Shown here in pieces: positions 35,133 to 44,947 of a stretch of DNA of 64,000 bases; position 1 is the first letter of the stretch; each line of letters opens with the position of its first letter. The stretch spans positions 248,001 to 312,000 of the forward strand of contig SIAO01000001.1 of the NCBI GenBank assembly GCA_009691765.1. Direction: 5' to 3'. This DNA comes from Planctomycetota bacterium (GTDB taxonomy: Bacteria; Planctomycetota; GCA-002687715). The notes below the pieces were generated by a model. That model saw only the letters and a program-made list of their open reading frames with translations. It ran no database searches and had not been told where the DNA came from. The translations under genes were made by a program, and so were the position numbers.

Positions 35133-36952
35133 ACAACCCGGCCTCGGCGTTCCAGCACTGAGACATGCACCACCACAGTGGCAATGTCGGCTGGCGAAAT
35201 GCCCGGAATCCGCATCGCCTGGCCCACCGTGCTGGGCTGGATGCGCCCGAGTTTCTCCCGCGCTTCAGCACGCAGATGCGGAATGAGCGCATAGTTCAGT
35301 TGAGCCGGCAGCGCGCGCTCCGACTCGCCGCGGCGCCGTTCAACGGCATCTTGCTCGCGTGCAACATAGCCCGAGTAACGCGCCATCATTCCAAGTTCAT
35401 CAGTATCGCGCAGGTCTAAACCAAGCGCACCAAGCTCGGGTGCAACTCGTAGCGCGTCCTCGAAAACGAAATCGGGCGTGCGCAACCACTCGTTCAACGT
35501 GCGCCCAAGATGCCTTCGGCGATCCAACACAGCCTGCGCTTGCTTGCGTCGCTCGCCACGCTGCATGACGCTGCGAAGCGGTGCCGCTTCGAGAACGCCG
35601 ATGGCCGCAGCGTGGTGCGCGAGGCGTACATCCGCGTCGTGGTGCCGCAGCATTAGACGATGCTCTGCCAACGAAGTGAACATGCGGTACGGCTCGCTGA
35701 CGCCACGCGTGACGAGATCGTCCACCAAGACACCGAGGTAGGCCTCATGCCGTTCGAGCACCAGTGCGGGGCGGTCGGTCAACCACAACGCCGCATTCAC
35801 GCCAGCAAGAAAACCTTGGCCTGCAGCTTCTTCGTAACCCGTGGTGCCATTGATCTGGCCCGCAAGGTAAAGCCCAGAACACCGTTTCACCGCGAGAGTG
35901 CGGTCGCATTCGGTGGGATCGACATGGTCGTATTCGACGGCGTACCCATGCGCTGCGAACTCGACCTCCTCCAGCCCCGGAATGAGGCGCACGAAAGCCT
36001 CTTGCGCGTCTTTCGGCAACGAGGTGGAAATGCCATTGGGATAAATCAGCTTGGAATCAAGGCCTTCTGGTTCCAGAAAAATCTGGTGACTCTCTTTGTC
36101 TGCGAAGCGAAAAATCTTGTCCTCGATGGAAGGGCAGTAGCGCGGACCACGACCATGGATGCGACCCGAGAACATGGGCGAACGGTCCAAGTTGGCCGCA
36201 ATCACTGCGTGCACTGCAGGCGTCGTGCGCGTGATGGCGCAGTCCACACGCCGCTCCAACAGCTTTTCGTTTTGAAACGAGAAGCATTGCGGAGGATCTT
36301 CCGATGGTTGCGCTTCCAGCTCGTCCCAACGAATGCTCGCGCGAGTGAAACGCGGCGGCGTTCCAGTCTTCAAGCGTGCCATGCGCAAACCGAGAGCATG
36401 CAAACTGCGGCTGAGCAGGTGGGCTGCGCCTTCACCAAGGCGGCCTCCGATACTCGTGTCTTCACCGCTGAACAAAACCCCGCCGAGAAACGTCCCGGTG
36501 GTCAACACCGCTGCGCCACACGCGATCTCGGTGCCATCTGCAAGCTCGACTGCAACAAGCTGTGTGCCATCAAAGGTCAGCGCTGCCGCTTCGCCACGGA
36601 CGACTTGCACTCCAGCGCGTTCCACAAAACCGCGCACTTCAGCTTCATACAAATCGCGATCGCACTGCGCTCGTGGCGAGTGCATGGCGGGACCCTTGCT
36701 GCGGTTCAGCACGCGAAAGTGAATGCCCGAGCGGTCCGCCGCACGCCCCATCAGGCCGCCCAAAGCGTCAACCTCGCGCACGATCTGGCCCTTGGCTTGT
36801 CCACCGATCGACGGGTTGCAACTCATGCGCCCAATGGCACTCGGATCGAGAGTGAGCAGCACCGTTTCTACGCCAAGCAACGCAGCGCAGCGGGCCGCTT
36901 CCGCCCCCGCATGACCACCACCCACAACAACAATGCGCTGCCGCCGATTCAT
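35129..36952 (-). CDS. mnmG: tRNA uridine 5-carboxymethylaminomethyl modification enzyme MnmG
   Basis: FAD-dependent partner of MnmE that modifies the wobble uridine of several tRNAs. The 607 residues contain the FAD-binding motif [13 protein letters not shown], then [14 protein letters not shown] with the catalytic Cys, and [12 protein letters not shown]. Other family motifs are TGTFLGGVL and [14 protein letters not shown]. The C-terminal helical domain ends [16 protein letters not shown] at 36952 is preferred, though one at 36964 is possible. It heads an operon mnmG-modA-modB-modC. Confidence 0.95.
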   Translation of the reverse strand: MNRRQRIVVVGGGHAGAEAARCAALLGVETVLLTLDPSAIGRMSCNPSIGGQAKGQIVREVDALGGLMGRAADRSGIHFRVLNRSKGPAMHSPRAQCDRDLYEAEVRGFVERAGVQVVRGEAAALTFDGTQLVAVELADGTEIACGAAVLTTGTFLGGVLFSGEDTSIGGRLGEGAAHLLSRSLHALGLRMARLKTGTPPRFTRASIRWDELEAQPSEDPPQCFSFQNEKLLERRVDCAITRTTPAVHAVIAANLDRSPMFSGRIHGRGPRYCPSIEDKIFRFADKESHQIFLEPEGLDSKLIYPNGISTSLPKDAQEAFVRLIPGLEEVEFAAHGYAVEYDHVDPTECDRTLAVKRCSGLYLAGQINGTTGYEEAAGQGFLAGVNAALWLTDRPALVLERHEAYLGVLVDDLVTRGVSEPYRMFTSLAEHRLMLRHHDADVRLAHHAAAIGVLEAAPLRSVMQRGERRKQAQAVLDRRRHLGRTLNEWLRTPDFVFEDALRVAPELGALGLDLRDTDELGMMARYSGYVAREQDAVERRRGESERALPAQLNYALIPHLRAEAREKLGRIQPSTVGQAMRIPGISPADIATVVVHVSVLERRGRVV

Positions 36953-37010
36953 GCGCGGCACCATAACAGCCGCCCCTGCTACCCGCTGCACTGGATGCTA
37001 CAAACGCAAC

Positions 37011-37796
37011 GTGCAGCACGATCTGTTTGCTCATGTCGCCGCTCTGCGCGCCTGTGGCGCCGTGGCCGCCCTCGCGACCGTGGTGGCCGCACGCGGCAGC
37101 ACGCCCGCCAAACCTCCGGCGCGCATGGTGGTTCACCGCGACGGCACCATCTTTGGCACCGTCGGTGGCGGTTGCGTCGAGGCCGATGTCATCCGCTCTG
37201 CATTCGACGCCATGGACACGGGACGTGTGCAACGGCTCGCCTTCCGCCTCTCGGGCGAAGAAGCTGAGCGCACTGGCATTGCTTGCGGTGGTAGCTTGGA
37301 GGTCATGATTGAATCTTTGGAAGATCCACGCGTCGTGCTGATCGGTGCAGGACATGTCGCTGCTGCCGTGTGTCCTCTCGCAGCACGGGCTGGCTTCACA
37401 GTTTGGATCGCCGATGATCGCCCCGATTACGCGTGCAGCGCACATTTCCCCGATGCGCAGAAGATTGTCGTTGGAGCGCTGGATGCGCTCGAACCAGAAT
37501 TGGCCCTGACAGCCCGCACCGCGCTGATCGTGATGACACGTGGCCACAGCGAAGACTTTTCAGTGCTGCGTTGGGCGCTGCGCTCCCCTTGCCAACACAT
37601 CGGCGTTCTCGGCAGTCGTAAGAAACGGGCCGACTTCGCGGCCGAGCTCGCGATGGACGACGCTCTTACGCGGCGCTTCAACACAGTGCACATGCCCGTG
37701 GGACTCGAAATTGGGGCTGAGAGCGTTTCAGAAATCGCAATCTCCATTGTGGCGCAACTCATCGCCATGCGTCGAGGTCCAGCGCAGCATGACTGA
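37011..37796 (+). CDS. XdhC/CoxI family protein
   Basis: A 261-residue protein of the family that matures molybdenum enzymes such as xanthine dehydrogenase by delivering sulfurated cofactor. ATVVAARGSTPAKPPARMVV, GTVGGGCVEADV and GIACGGSLEV are XdhC_CoxI motifs. The C-terminal Rossmann part has VVLIGAGHVAAAV and HIGVLGSRKKRADF. GTG at 37011 is the likeliest start, since upstream frames run into the divergent mnmG promoter region. It lies close to the molybdate transporter genes. No molybdoenzyme gene is seen in the window. Its end overlaps the kinase gene by 8 nt. Confidence 0.87.
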   Translation: MQHDLFAHVAALRACGAVAALATVVAARGSTPAKPPARMVVHRDGTIFGTVGGGCVEADVIRSAFDAMDTGRVQRLAFRLSGEEAERTGIACGGSLEVMIESLEDPRVVLIGAGHVAAAVCPLAARAGFTVWIADDRPDYACSAHFPDAQKIVVGALDALEPELALTARTALIVMTRGHSEDFSVLRWALRSPCQHIGVLGSRKKRADFAAELAMDDALTRRFNTVHMPVGLEIGAESVSEIAISIVAQLIAMRRGPAQHD

Positions 37797-39219
37797 GACG
37801 CGCCTTCAAGTTCTGCTCGACGCGCTCACCCAACTCACTCGCGACGCCGCCTGCGCCGAAACGAAAGTCCTCGACGCTGCGCGACTTTCGTTGCGCAGCG
37901 CCATGCCCGGCTGCACACTCAGTCTTGTCGCGGAAGGGCCCGGCACGGAGTCCGCGGAGAGGCTCTGTCTTGCAGTGCGAGCAGACGCTGCTGGCGGCAT
38001 CTGGTTGCTGGCATCGGCTCCTCCAGAAAAGCCCTTCGACACAACAGAGATAGCTGCGCTGCGCCACGCAGCAGCCTTGCTCGGGACACTGCTCACACTG
38101 CCTGAGCGACTCTTCGAGCAACTCGCAGAGACCGAGAAATTGGCCATGATCGGACGCACCGTAGCCGCCGTAGCGCACGAACTGAACGGGCCTCTGCAGA
38201 CCATCGTTTCTCAAGCTGAAACTCTCGCCGGAAGCAACGACGTGAACCAAGAGATCAGCGCGCAACGCATTCTGCGCTCTGGGCTGCGCTGCAGCGGCAT
38301 CGTTCAAGATTTGCTGGCTTTCGGTTCGCCTCGTCCTGCATCACACTTGCCGACCAATCTGCATAACTGTGTGCTTGAAGCACTCGAACTCGATCGCTGG
38401 TCCGATGTTGGCGATGTGCAAGTCTTCTTAGATGAATACGAAGGACTGCCGCCAGTCGTCGCTGACTCTGCACGCTTGGTGCAGGTGTTCACCAACTTGT
38501 TCGCGAATGCGCGGCAAGCAAGTGCCGCCGCCGGCACTCGCGAGCCTGTACGCGTGACTCTGCAAGCAGCCGGGCCAGAGCTCGTGCGCGCCAGCGTCAG
38601 CGACCGAGGCACAGGGGTTCCGAGTGCGTTGCGGACGCGCCTCTTCGAACCGTTTGTGAGCAGCCGCCAAGGAGGTCACGGCCTCGGCCTCTGGCTCAGC
38701 CAGCGCATCCTCGAAGAGTGCGGAGGCAGCCTCCGTTTGGATGATGGTTGGAGCCCCGGAGCGCGCTTTATCGTCGAGCTCCGCGTGTGCACCTCCAGCA
38801 CAGCACCAAGCACGGTTCATGACACACCGCTCGCTGGCGTGCGCGTGTTGGTCATCGACGACGACCGCGAGCTGCTGGACACCTACGAGTCGTTGCTCGC
38901 GCTCGACGGGCACCATGTTCGCACTTGCGATCGCGCGAGCTTAGCGCTCGATATACTCGCCACGGAAGACTTCGATGCCATTCTCTGCGACTTGCGCCTA
39001 CCGGATATGACAGGCGACAAGTTCTATGCGCTGCTCAAAACAACGCGTCCAGAACTCGCGGCCCGAATCATCTTCGCCTCTGGCGATGTCGGCCGCAGCG
39101 AAAGCGTGGCGTTCCTCGCCAGCACTCAAAACCCGGTGTTGCTCAAGCCATTCCGCGCTGAAGAATTGGCGCGCGCCATTCATAGCGTTGCGATACTCCC
39201 GCGCTCAAGCACTCACTGA
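37789..39219 (+). CDS. Hybrid sensor histidine kinase with C-terminal receiver domain
   Basis: A 476-residue soluble kinase. Residues 1-105 look like a GAF-type sensor without membrane segments. The phosphoacceptor His130 lies in AHELNGPLQTI. The ATPase shows NLFANARQA, DRGTGVP and GGHGLGLWLSQRI. The receiver domain (about 350-470) has acidic residues 357-359, Asp401 in LCDLRLPDM, Ser431 and Lys453. It has no output domain and no neighbouring response regulator with DNA binding. It overlaps the XdhC-like gene by 8 nt and the opposing serA by 15 nt at its 3' end. Confidence 0.9.
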   Translation: MTETRLQVLLDALTQLTRDAACAETKVLDAARLSLRSAMPGCTLSLVAEGPGTESAERLCLAVRADAAGGIWLLASAPPEKPFDTTEIAALRHAAALLGTLLTLPERLFEQLAETEKLAMIGRTVAAVAHELNGPLQTIVSQAETLAGSNDVNQEISAQRILRSGLRCSGIVQDLLAFGSPRPASHLPTNLHNCVLEALELDRWSDVGDVQVFLDEYEGLPPVVADSARLVQVFTNLFANARQASAAAGTREPVRVTLQAAGPELVRASVSDRGTGVPSALRTRLFEPFVSSRQGGHGLGLWLSQRILEECGGSLRLDDGWSPGARFIVELRVCTSSTAPSTVHDTPLAGVRVLVIDDDRELLDTYESLLALDGHHVRTCDRASLALDILATEDFDAILCDLRLPDMTGDKFYALLKTTRPELAARIIFASGDVGRSESVAFLASTQNPVLLKPFRAEELARAIHSVAILPRSSTH

Positions 39220-40806
39220 CGCCGGCACGGCGCGGCAACTCTGAACAGCATCCATCACGCGCAGTGCGTCGAGCACAGCTTGCGGAGCCTCTTGATCGAG
39301 ATTGAGAACCGACAACGCCCCATCACGAGTTTCATGACGGCCAACGCTCATGTTGGCGATGTTCACGCCGTGCTCCGCCAGCAATGTGCCGATGCGCCCG
39401 ATCATCCCAGGCTTGTCTGCATGACGCACGAAGAGCATGGCACCTTCTGGAATGGCATCGATGTTCATGCCGTAAGCGCGCACCACACGCAACAGCGAAC
39501 GCCCGAACAGCGTGCCGTCCAGCACGACGCTGTCTTCAGCGCTGTGCAACGCCACACGCAACAACGCCGGAAACGAGCGGTGCTCAGGCTGCATGCGTTC
39601 TTCAACAGCAAAGCCACGCTCCCCTGCCAGCAGGCGCGCATTCACTGCATTGAGGCGGCCCCCCAACCACGGTGTCAAAGCCCCGACCAACGCTTCCGCC
39701 GCCAAGGGCTCGCCACGCCAGCGCGTGCCGTCACCGAATCGCACCACTTCCATGCGGTCTGGACGGCCTTGCAGCAAGGCTGCGGCCACAGCGCCCAAGC
39801 GTCGTGCCAAGAGCAACCAGGGCTCCATCACGGCGCGTTCTTCAGCCTCCATGCCCCAGAGGTTCACTGCGTTCTCAACCACCCCTTGCGTGAGGAAACG
39901 CGCGACCTGCTGCGCGATGAGGCGCGCCACCGCGCTTTGTGCCTCTTCGGTGCTCGCTCCAAGGTGCGGTGTCGCCAGCACACGCGGGTGTTGCACGAGT
40001 GGGTTTGAAGTCGGCGGTTCTGTTTCAAACACATCGAGCGCAGCGCCCGCAACAGCGCCGCTCTCCAATGCTGCCAGCAACGCGGACTCATCCACGATGC
40101 CCCCGCGCGCCACATTCAGCAAACGCACTCCGGGTTTCATGCAACGGATCAGCGCTGCGTCAATCATGTGCTTCGTCTTCTCCGCGAGTGGCACATGCAC
40201 GCTAATGATGTCGCTCTGTGCAGCGAGCGCTTCAAGGCTTGCGCTCACGATGCCAAGTTCTTCTACCGCAGCGGGTGCCAAGAGTGGGTCGTAGCCAACC
40301 ACCTTCAAACCCAACCCTTGAGCCTTACGTGCGACTGCGCGCCCAATTCGTCCGAGGCCGATGACTCCCAGCGTGCGCCCCGTGAGCTCCACACCAACAA
40401 ACGGCTTCTGTTCAAAACGCCCTGCGCGCAATGCAGCAGCAGCGGGAACAATGTTGCGACAGAGTGCAGCGATGAGGGCAATGGTCAACTCAGCCGCCGC
40501 ATTGGTGTTGCCGCTGGGGACATTCATCACCACGACGCCTGCACGTGTCGCTGCCGCAAGATCAACATTGTCGACTCCGGTCCCAGCCCGGCCAACCACA
40601 CGCAGGCTGGTTCCCGCGGCAAATACGGCGGCATCAACTTGGGTCCGACTGCGCACCAGCAGGCCGTCGTAGGCGCCGATGACTTCCAAGAGCTCGGCCT
40701 TGGAGATGCCGGCACGATGATCCACTTGGACGCCCGCACTCACGAGCGGACTCAACTCATCCGTCGCAATCGCGTCGGCAACAAGGACTTTGGCTGAGCT
40801 GCTCAT
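39205..40806 (-). CDS. serA: D-3-phosphoglycerate dehydrogenase (long form)
   Basis: First step of serine synthesis, 533 residues. The NAD-binding motif is LGVIGLGRIGRAVA. The catalytic residues are Arg in NVARGGIVDES, Glu in VFETEPP and His in ATPHLGASTEEAQ. An allosteric substrate-binding region (about 320-450) and a C-terminal ACT domain (from about 455, HADKPGMIGRIGTLLAEHG) give the long-form layout with serine feedback potential. ATG at 40806. Confidence 0.96.
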   Translation of the reverse strand: MSSSAKVLVADAIATDELSPLVSAGVQVDHRAGISKAELLEVIGAYDGLLVRSRTQVDAAVFAAGTSLRVVGRAGTGVDNVDLAAATRAGVVVMNVPSGNTNAAAELTIALIAALCRNIVPAAAALRAGRFEQKPFVGVELTGRTLGVIGLGRIGRAVARKAQGLGLKVVGYDPLLAPAAVEELGIVSASLEALAAQSDIISVHVPLAEKTKHMIDAALIRCMKPGVRLLNVARGGIVDESALLAALESGAVAGAALDVFETEPPTSNPLVQHPRVLATPHLGASTEEAQSAVARLIAQQVARFLTQGVVENAVNLWGMEAEERAVMEPWLLLARRLGAVAAALLQGRPDRMEVVRFGDGTRWRGEPLAAEALVGALTPWLGGRLNAVNARLLAGERGFAVEERMQPEHRSFPALLRVALHSAEDSVVLDGTLFGRSLLRVVRAYGMNIDAIPEGAMLFVRHADKPGMIGRIGTLLAEHGVNIANMSVGRHETRDGALSVLNLDQEAPQAVLDALRVMDAVQSCRAVPASVSA

Positions 40807-40944
40807 GCGCGCAGTGTGGCCGCCTTCTGCCCAGGATCAACCCGTCATCTGCCAAGACCCCGAGATAGCTCCTCTTCACGGCCATTTCGCCATGGCAGAG
40901 CAGCATTTGGGAAGGGACCCTTGGGGTTGATATTCTGCCCAGCA

Positions 40945-42285
40945 ATGAAGATGGACTCACACACAAGCCACAGAACCCCAGCGGGGCAAGTCCACGAGAA
41001 ACTGCGCCAACGCATGCTCGTCGACGGGTTCTCTTTTGTCTTCGACCCGGTGCGCTCGAACGGCCCGTGGCTCGTAGACGCCAGAGATGGTGCGCGCTAC
41101 CTCGATCTGTTCTCGTTCTTCGCCAGCGCACCGCTCGGCTACAACCATCCCGGCATGGCGGACGCAGCCTTCCGCGAACGGTTGCTGGAAGCCGCTTTGA
41201 GCAAGCCCACTTGCAGCGACGTGTACTCGCAAGCGCAAGCCGACTTCGTCGAGACGTTTTCGCGCATCCTGCCACAGGGATTCGAGCATCTGTTCTTCAT
41301 CGAGGGCGGCGCACTCGCTGTGGAGAACGCTCTCAAGGTGGCCTTTGATTGGAAGGTCCAGAAGAACCGTGCCGCTGGTCGTAGCGACAATCTCGGCACG
41401 CAAGTGCTTCACTTCAAATCCGCTTTCCACGGTCGTTCTGGCTACACCCTGTCACTCACCAACACGGCTGACACGCGCAAATATCGCGACTACCCCAAGT
41501 TCGATTGGCCGCGTGTTCCTGCTCCTGGCATGAACTTCCCCACCACGCCCGCAACAGAAGCCGCCGTGGAACAGCGTGAGGCCGAAGCGCTCCAAGCGAT
41601 CCATTCTGCAATCGCGTTGCGCGGCCATGACATCGCCGCGCTCATCATCGAGACAATTCAGGGCGAAGGTGGCGACGTTCACTTCCGCACCCAATTCTTG
41701 CGCCAACTTCGCCGCATCGCTGACGATGCTGAGATGTTGCTCATCTTCGACGAAGTTCAGTGCGGCATGGGGCTCACAGGGCGTTGGTGGGCTTTTGAGC
41801 ACCACGACGTGATGCCGGACCTCTTCACCTTTGGCAAGAAGTCACAAGTGTGCGGACTCGCCGCCACGCATCGCTGCGATGATGTTGATTCCGTTTTTAA
41901 GGTGCCCAGCCGCATCAACAGCACATGGGGTGGCAACCTCACCGACATGGTGCGCAGCGAGCGCTACATCCAGATCATTGAGTCCGAGGGTTTGCTGGAA
42001 GCCGCTTGCAGCACAGGGCAGTACGCACTGCAGCAACTGAACGAGCTTTCGCTGCGACATACTCAGATTTCCAATGTCCGCGGCCGCGGCCTCATGCTGG
42101 CTTTTGATCTGCCTAATACGGCTACACGAGATCGCCTCAGATCCATCCTCCTCGAGGAAGAGAAGGTCATTATCCTCTCTTGCGGTACTCAAGGCTTGCG
42201 CTTCCGACCGAGCCTCGATTTCCCAAGAGAGGCGGTGGACATTGCGGTGCAGCGCATCGACAATGCAGCGAGGAAATTGAAGTGA
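40945..42285 (+). CDS. lat: L-lysine 6-aminotransferase
   Basis: PLP class III aminotransferase, 446 residues, that moves the epsilon-amino group of lysine to 2-oxoglutarate. FFIEGGALAVENALKVAFDWK, HFKSAFHGRSGYTLSLTNT and the PLP Lys in TFGKKSQVCG fit the LAT subfamily rather than ornithine or acetylornithine transaminases. The start MKMDSHTSHRT at 40945 is probable; longer frames lack similarity. The usual partner, piperideine-6-carboxylate dehydrogenase, is not in the window. Its stop shares a base with the next gene's ATG (TGATG). Confidence 0.85.
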   Translation: MKMDSHTSHRTPAGQVHEKLRQRMLVDGFSFVFDPVRSNGPWLVDARDGARYLDLFSFFASAPLGYNHPGMADAAFRERLLEAALSKPTCSDVYSQAQADFVETFSRILPQGFEHLFFIEGGALAVENALKVAFDWKVQKNRAAGRSDNLGTQVLHFKSAFHGRSGYTLSLTNTADTRKYRDYPKFDWPRVPAPGMNFPTTPATEAAVEQREAEALQAIHSAIALRGHDIAALIIETIQGEGGDVHFRTQFLRQLRRIADDAEMLLIFDEVQCGMGLTGRWWAFEHHDVMPDLFTFGKKSQVCGLAATHRCDDVDSVFKVPSRINSTWGGNLTDMVRSERYIQIIESEGLLEAACSTGQYALQQLNELSLRHTQISNVRGRGLMLAFDLPNTATRDRLRSILLEEEKVIILSCGTQGLRFRPSLDFPREAVDIAVQRIDNAARKLK

Positions 42286-43532
42286 TGCGCCTTTCGTTGG
42301 CTTGTGCACTGCTCTGCATGGATCTCGTCGCTCAAGACGCGGTGCCTTTGGAAACGCTACGCGAAACTGGATCTGCAAAAGTCGCCGCCATGCGCACCGC
42401 TTTCGAGAACGAACTCGACTTAGCGCTGCGCGTTTGGGCCGAAGCGCCTGCGGGTGATGAATCCCCCGCACTCAAGAAAACCAACACGAGTATGGCCCTG
42501 TGGGTCGCAGGCTTCCCACAGCAGCTTTTGGAGGCGCTTTGCAAACAAAGCAATCCCTTGCTGCGCCAGCGCCTACTAACCTTGCTGTGCGACTCTGCCA
42601 GCCCCGAGCTTCTGTTGCCGGCACGAGCGCTGCTCAATGTGACGCAACCTTGGTCAAGAGCCGTTGGCATCAGCATCCTTGGCAGCATCGGTGGCCCTGA
42701 AGATGGCCAGAAGTTAGCCAGCATGATTGGCGCGACTCCCGAGCCACCCGTAGAAGATGTCATACGCTTGCTTCAAGCCCTTACTGACATGAAGGCGCCG
42801 GAGTCGAGTTCGTGCGCGCGCGCACGCGTGACCCATGCCAAACCGGAAGTACGGCTCGCGGCCTTGCAGGCGCTTGCAGCGTTACACACGGCGCCGCGTG
42901 AAGAACTCCCGATACTTGCTCACGCGGTGCAAGAGGACGTAGATATGACCGTGCGCGTTGGCGCATTGCGGGCTCTGTCCAACTATGGTGATCACCTCGA
43001 CGCCTTGAAAGTGCTGCATGAGCATGTCCACGGTGTCGACCTACAGCTCGCAACAGCCGCATTGGATGCGCTCGAGCGCAGCGCCAACAAAGACACATCA
43101 CGAAGCTATTTGATGGAAGCGCTTGGAGGTGGCGGTGCACTCGTTTTCAAAGAACGCTGCGCACGACTCCTAGCGCGGCTCGGCGATGCTCGGGGTGCTC
43201 GTCTACTCACCAAGACTGCCCGCGATGCTGCCGTCGCTGCTCCGCGCGATCCAGATTTTCAAATCGCCGCAGGAGAACAACTCAAACGCCTCGGTGCCTT
43301 GATGGACGCCATCGAGTACTACAAGAAAGCTCTGGACCTTTTGAAAGCTGGGCAGAAATACCGAGCCCGAGTGCCATGGGCTAGGGCTTTGGCGCTGCTA
43401 GGGCGTTTCGAAGATGCGTGGGATCAGCTGAAACCCGACTATCGCAATCTCGCAGGGTTTGCTGACGATCCTGACTTTACTGAGATGCGCCGCACCGCAC
43501 GCTGGGCGCCGCTGTTCAATTCAGAGAATTGA
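42285..43532 (+). CDS. Secreted HEAT-repeat protein of unknown function
   Basis: A 415-residue exported protein. The signal peptide MRLSLACALLCMDLVA is followed by Gln. Repeated helical pairs (for example KPEVRLAALQALAALH, DVDMTVRVGALRALSNYG) are HEAT-like and fill residues 90-300. A short TPR-like pair follows (FQIAAGEQLKRLGALMDAIEYYKKALDLL). It is translationally coupled to the lysine aminotransferase gene and followed 26 nt later by the isomerase gene. Probably a periplasmic scaffold; no catalytic residues are visible. Confidence 0.7.
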   Translation: MRLSLACALLCMDLVAQDAVPLETLRETGSAKVAAMRTAFENELDLALRVWAEAPAGDESPALKKTNTSMALWVAGFPQQLLEALCKQSNPLLRQRLLTLLCDSASPELLLPARALLNVTQPWSRAVGISILGSIGGPEDGQKLASMIGATPEPPVEDVIRLLQALTDMKAPESSSCARARVTHAKPEVRLAALQALAALHTAPREELPILAHAVQEDVDMTVRVGALRALSNYGDHLDALKVLHEHVHGVDLQLATAALDALERSANKDTSRSYLMEALGGGGALVFKERCARLLARLGDARGARLLTKTARDAAVAAPRDPDFQIAAGEQLKRLGALMDAIEYYKKALDLLKAGQKYRARVPWARALALLGRFEDAWDQLKPDYRNLAGFADDPDFTEMRRTARWAPLFNSEN

Positions 43533-43558
43533 GCACGCCTGTGTTGCCGAGAGACATC

Positions 43559-44947
43559 ATGCTCCTACTCCGCACGTTGCCGCTTCTGTTGCTCTGCACG
43601 TTGGCATTGAGCGCTCAAGAGATTCCTGCTGCTGCGCAAGATCAACTCAAGCGCGGCGAGACCGTGCCTGAAGGCGCTGTTGCAATTGTGCGCGAGCAGC
43701 TTGTGCCGCGGGCCGAGTTTATTGATGAATTGGTGCAGCACTTCATGCGCCCCAATGCACCCGGTGCCGCCACTCTCGAGGCTCTCGAACGCGACCTCTT
43801 GCTTCAGAAATTTGCACGCGAACGCGCTTTCAGTGCCAGCGACGATGAAGTGGATCAACGCATCGCAGCAATTGAAGTGCAGCTCAAACCTCATGGCAAG
43901 ACACTTGCTGAGATGTTGCAGACCAACAAGGTCTCCATGCCAGCCTTCCGTAAAAAGACCCGTGCCCTAGTGCTCTTGGAGAAGTTGGCGAGAGATGAAC
44001 TCAAGATCCCGGCAGACAAAGCCATCGAGTCCTTCCACTGCAACCTCTGGCTCAAACAGGCCTCTGAAAACAACCCTTCAGAGCACGATCGCAGCAAACT
44101 GCCCGCTGGCGTCGTCTCGAGCATGGGTGGGCAGCTGATCACAGCGGAGATGTTTGCACGCGAACTGATTGAGACTCAGCCACCGGCAGACATTGTCAAA
44201 GTTGCCGAAACGCTTCTTCAATTGAAACTCGCAGAGTTGTTGCTGTCAGAAGCGGGCGTGAGTCTGACGCAAAAAGATCTCGATGCGGAATGGGACTGGC
44301 ACACAACTGATTTCGAACGCGACCCCGCCCACGGCGGAGTCACCTACGCCGCAGTCGTGGAACAAATGCAAGGTATGAAGCGCGAAGAGTTCATGCGTAC
44401 ACGAGCGTTCAAGGTGCGCGCAGCTTTGTCGTGTCTATCACGCAAGCTGCATGATGACGCCACGTTGCAGCAGCGCTATGAACAACATTGGGATTTGTAT
44501 GGCCCAATGCTCGAGCTGCGCCATTTCCTCGTGCGTTGCAGCGATGATCCTGCAGCGCGCGGCAAGCTGCCAACGCTTGCGGAAGGCGAAGTCCGCTTGA
44601 AAGCAGCGCTCGCTCAACTGGACAGTGGCGTGAGTTTCGCTGATGTTGCACGCTTGCACAGCGACGACCTATCAAGCAAAGCCAACGGCGGGCTCATGCC
44701 CCCGGTTGCTCCTGGACGCTACGCCGGCCCACCGATCATTATGGAAACTGCGCTGAAGCTCGAGGTCGGCGCGCTGAGCGACCCGTTCAGCAGCATGGCA
44801 GGCTGGCATGTGGTGCGTCTTGAAAAACGCACGCCTGTTCCGCCGCTCGCCGCAGTCCGCGACGACCTATTGCAAGTCCTCGGTCGTGAGGCTTTTCGCG
44901 AGCACTGGACCAAGGCCGCGCTCGGCATCAACTTGCATCTTCCCTAA
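43559..44947 (+). CDS. SurA/PpiC-like periplasmic peptidyl-prolyl isomerase
   Basis: A 462-residue exported folding factor. ATG at 43559 gives the signal peptide MLLLRTLPLLLLCTLALSA, then Gln, with GAGAG upstream. A long helical chaperone region precedes one parvulin domain (about 320-430). The domain is recognised from LELRHFLVRC, SGVSFADVARLHSDDLSSKANGG and PFSSMAGWHVVRLEKR. It may also assist outer-membrane protein folding. The stop abuts the opposing glycosyltransferase stop with no gap. Confidence 0.82.
   Translation: MLLLRTLPLLLLCTLALSAQEIPAAAQDQLKRGETVPEGAVAIVREQLVPRAEFIDELVQHFMRPNAPGAATLEALERDLLLQKFARERAFSASDDEVDQRIAAIEVQLKPHGKTLAEMLQTNKVSMPAFRKKTRALVLLEKLARDELKIPADKAIESFHCNLWLKQASENNPSEHDRSKLPAGVVSSMGGQLITAEMFARELIETQPPADIVKVAETLLQLKLAELLLSEAGVSLTQKDLDAEWDWHTTDFERDPAHGGVTYAAVVEQMQGMKREEFMRTRAFKVRAALSCLSRKLHDDATLQQRYEQHWDLYGPMLELRHFLVRCSDDPAARGKLPTLAEGEVRLKAALAQLDSGVSFADVARLHSDDLSSKANGGLMPPVAPGRYAGPPIIMETALKLEVGALSDPFSSMAGWHVVRLEKRTPVPPLAAVRDDLLQVLGREAFREHWTKAALGINLHLP

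Noticed and set aside
35660-37267. 535-codon plus-strand open frame
   Set aside because: It is antisense to mnmG and extends into the xdhC-like gene in another frame. Its composition is His/Arg/Cys-rich with no recognisable motif, as expected of a shadow frame in GC-rich DNA.
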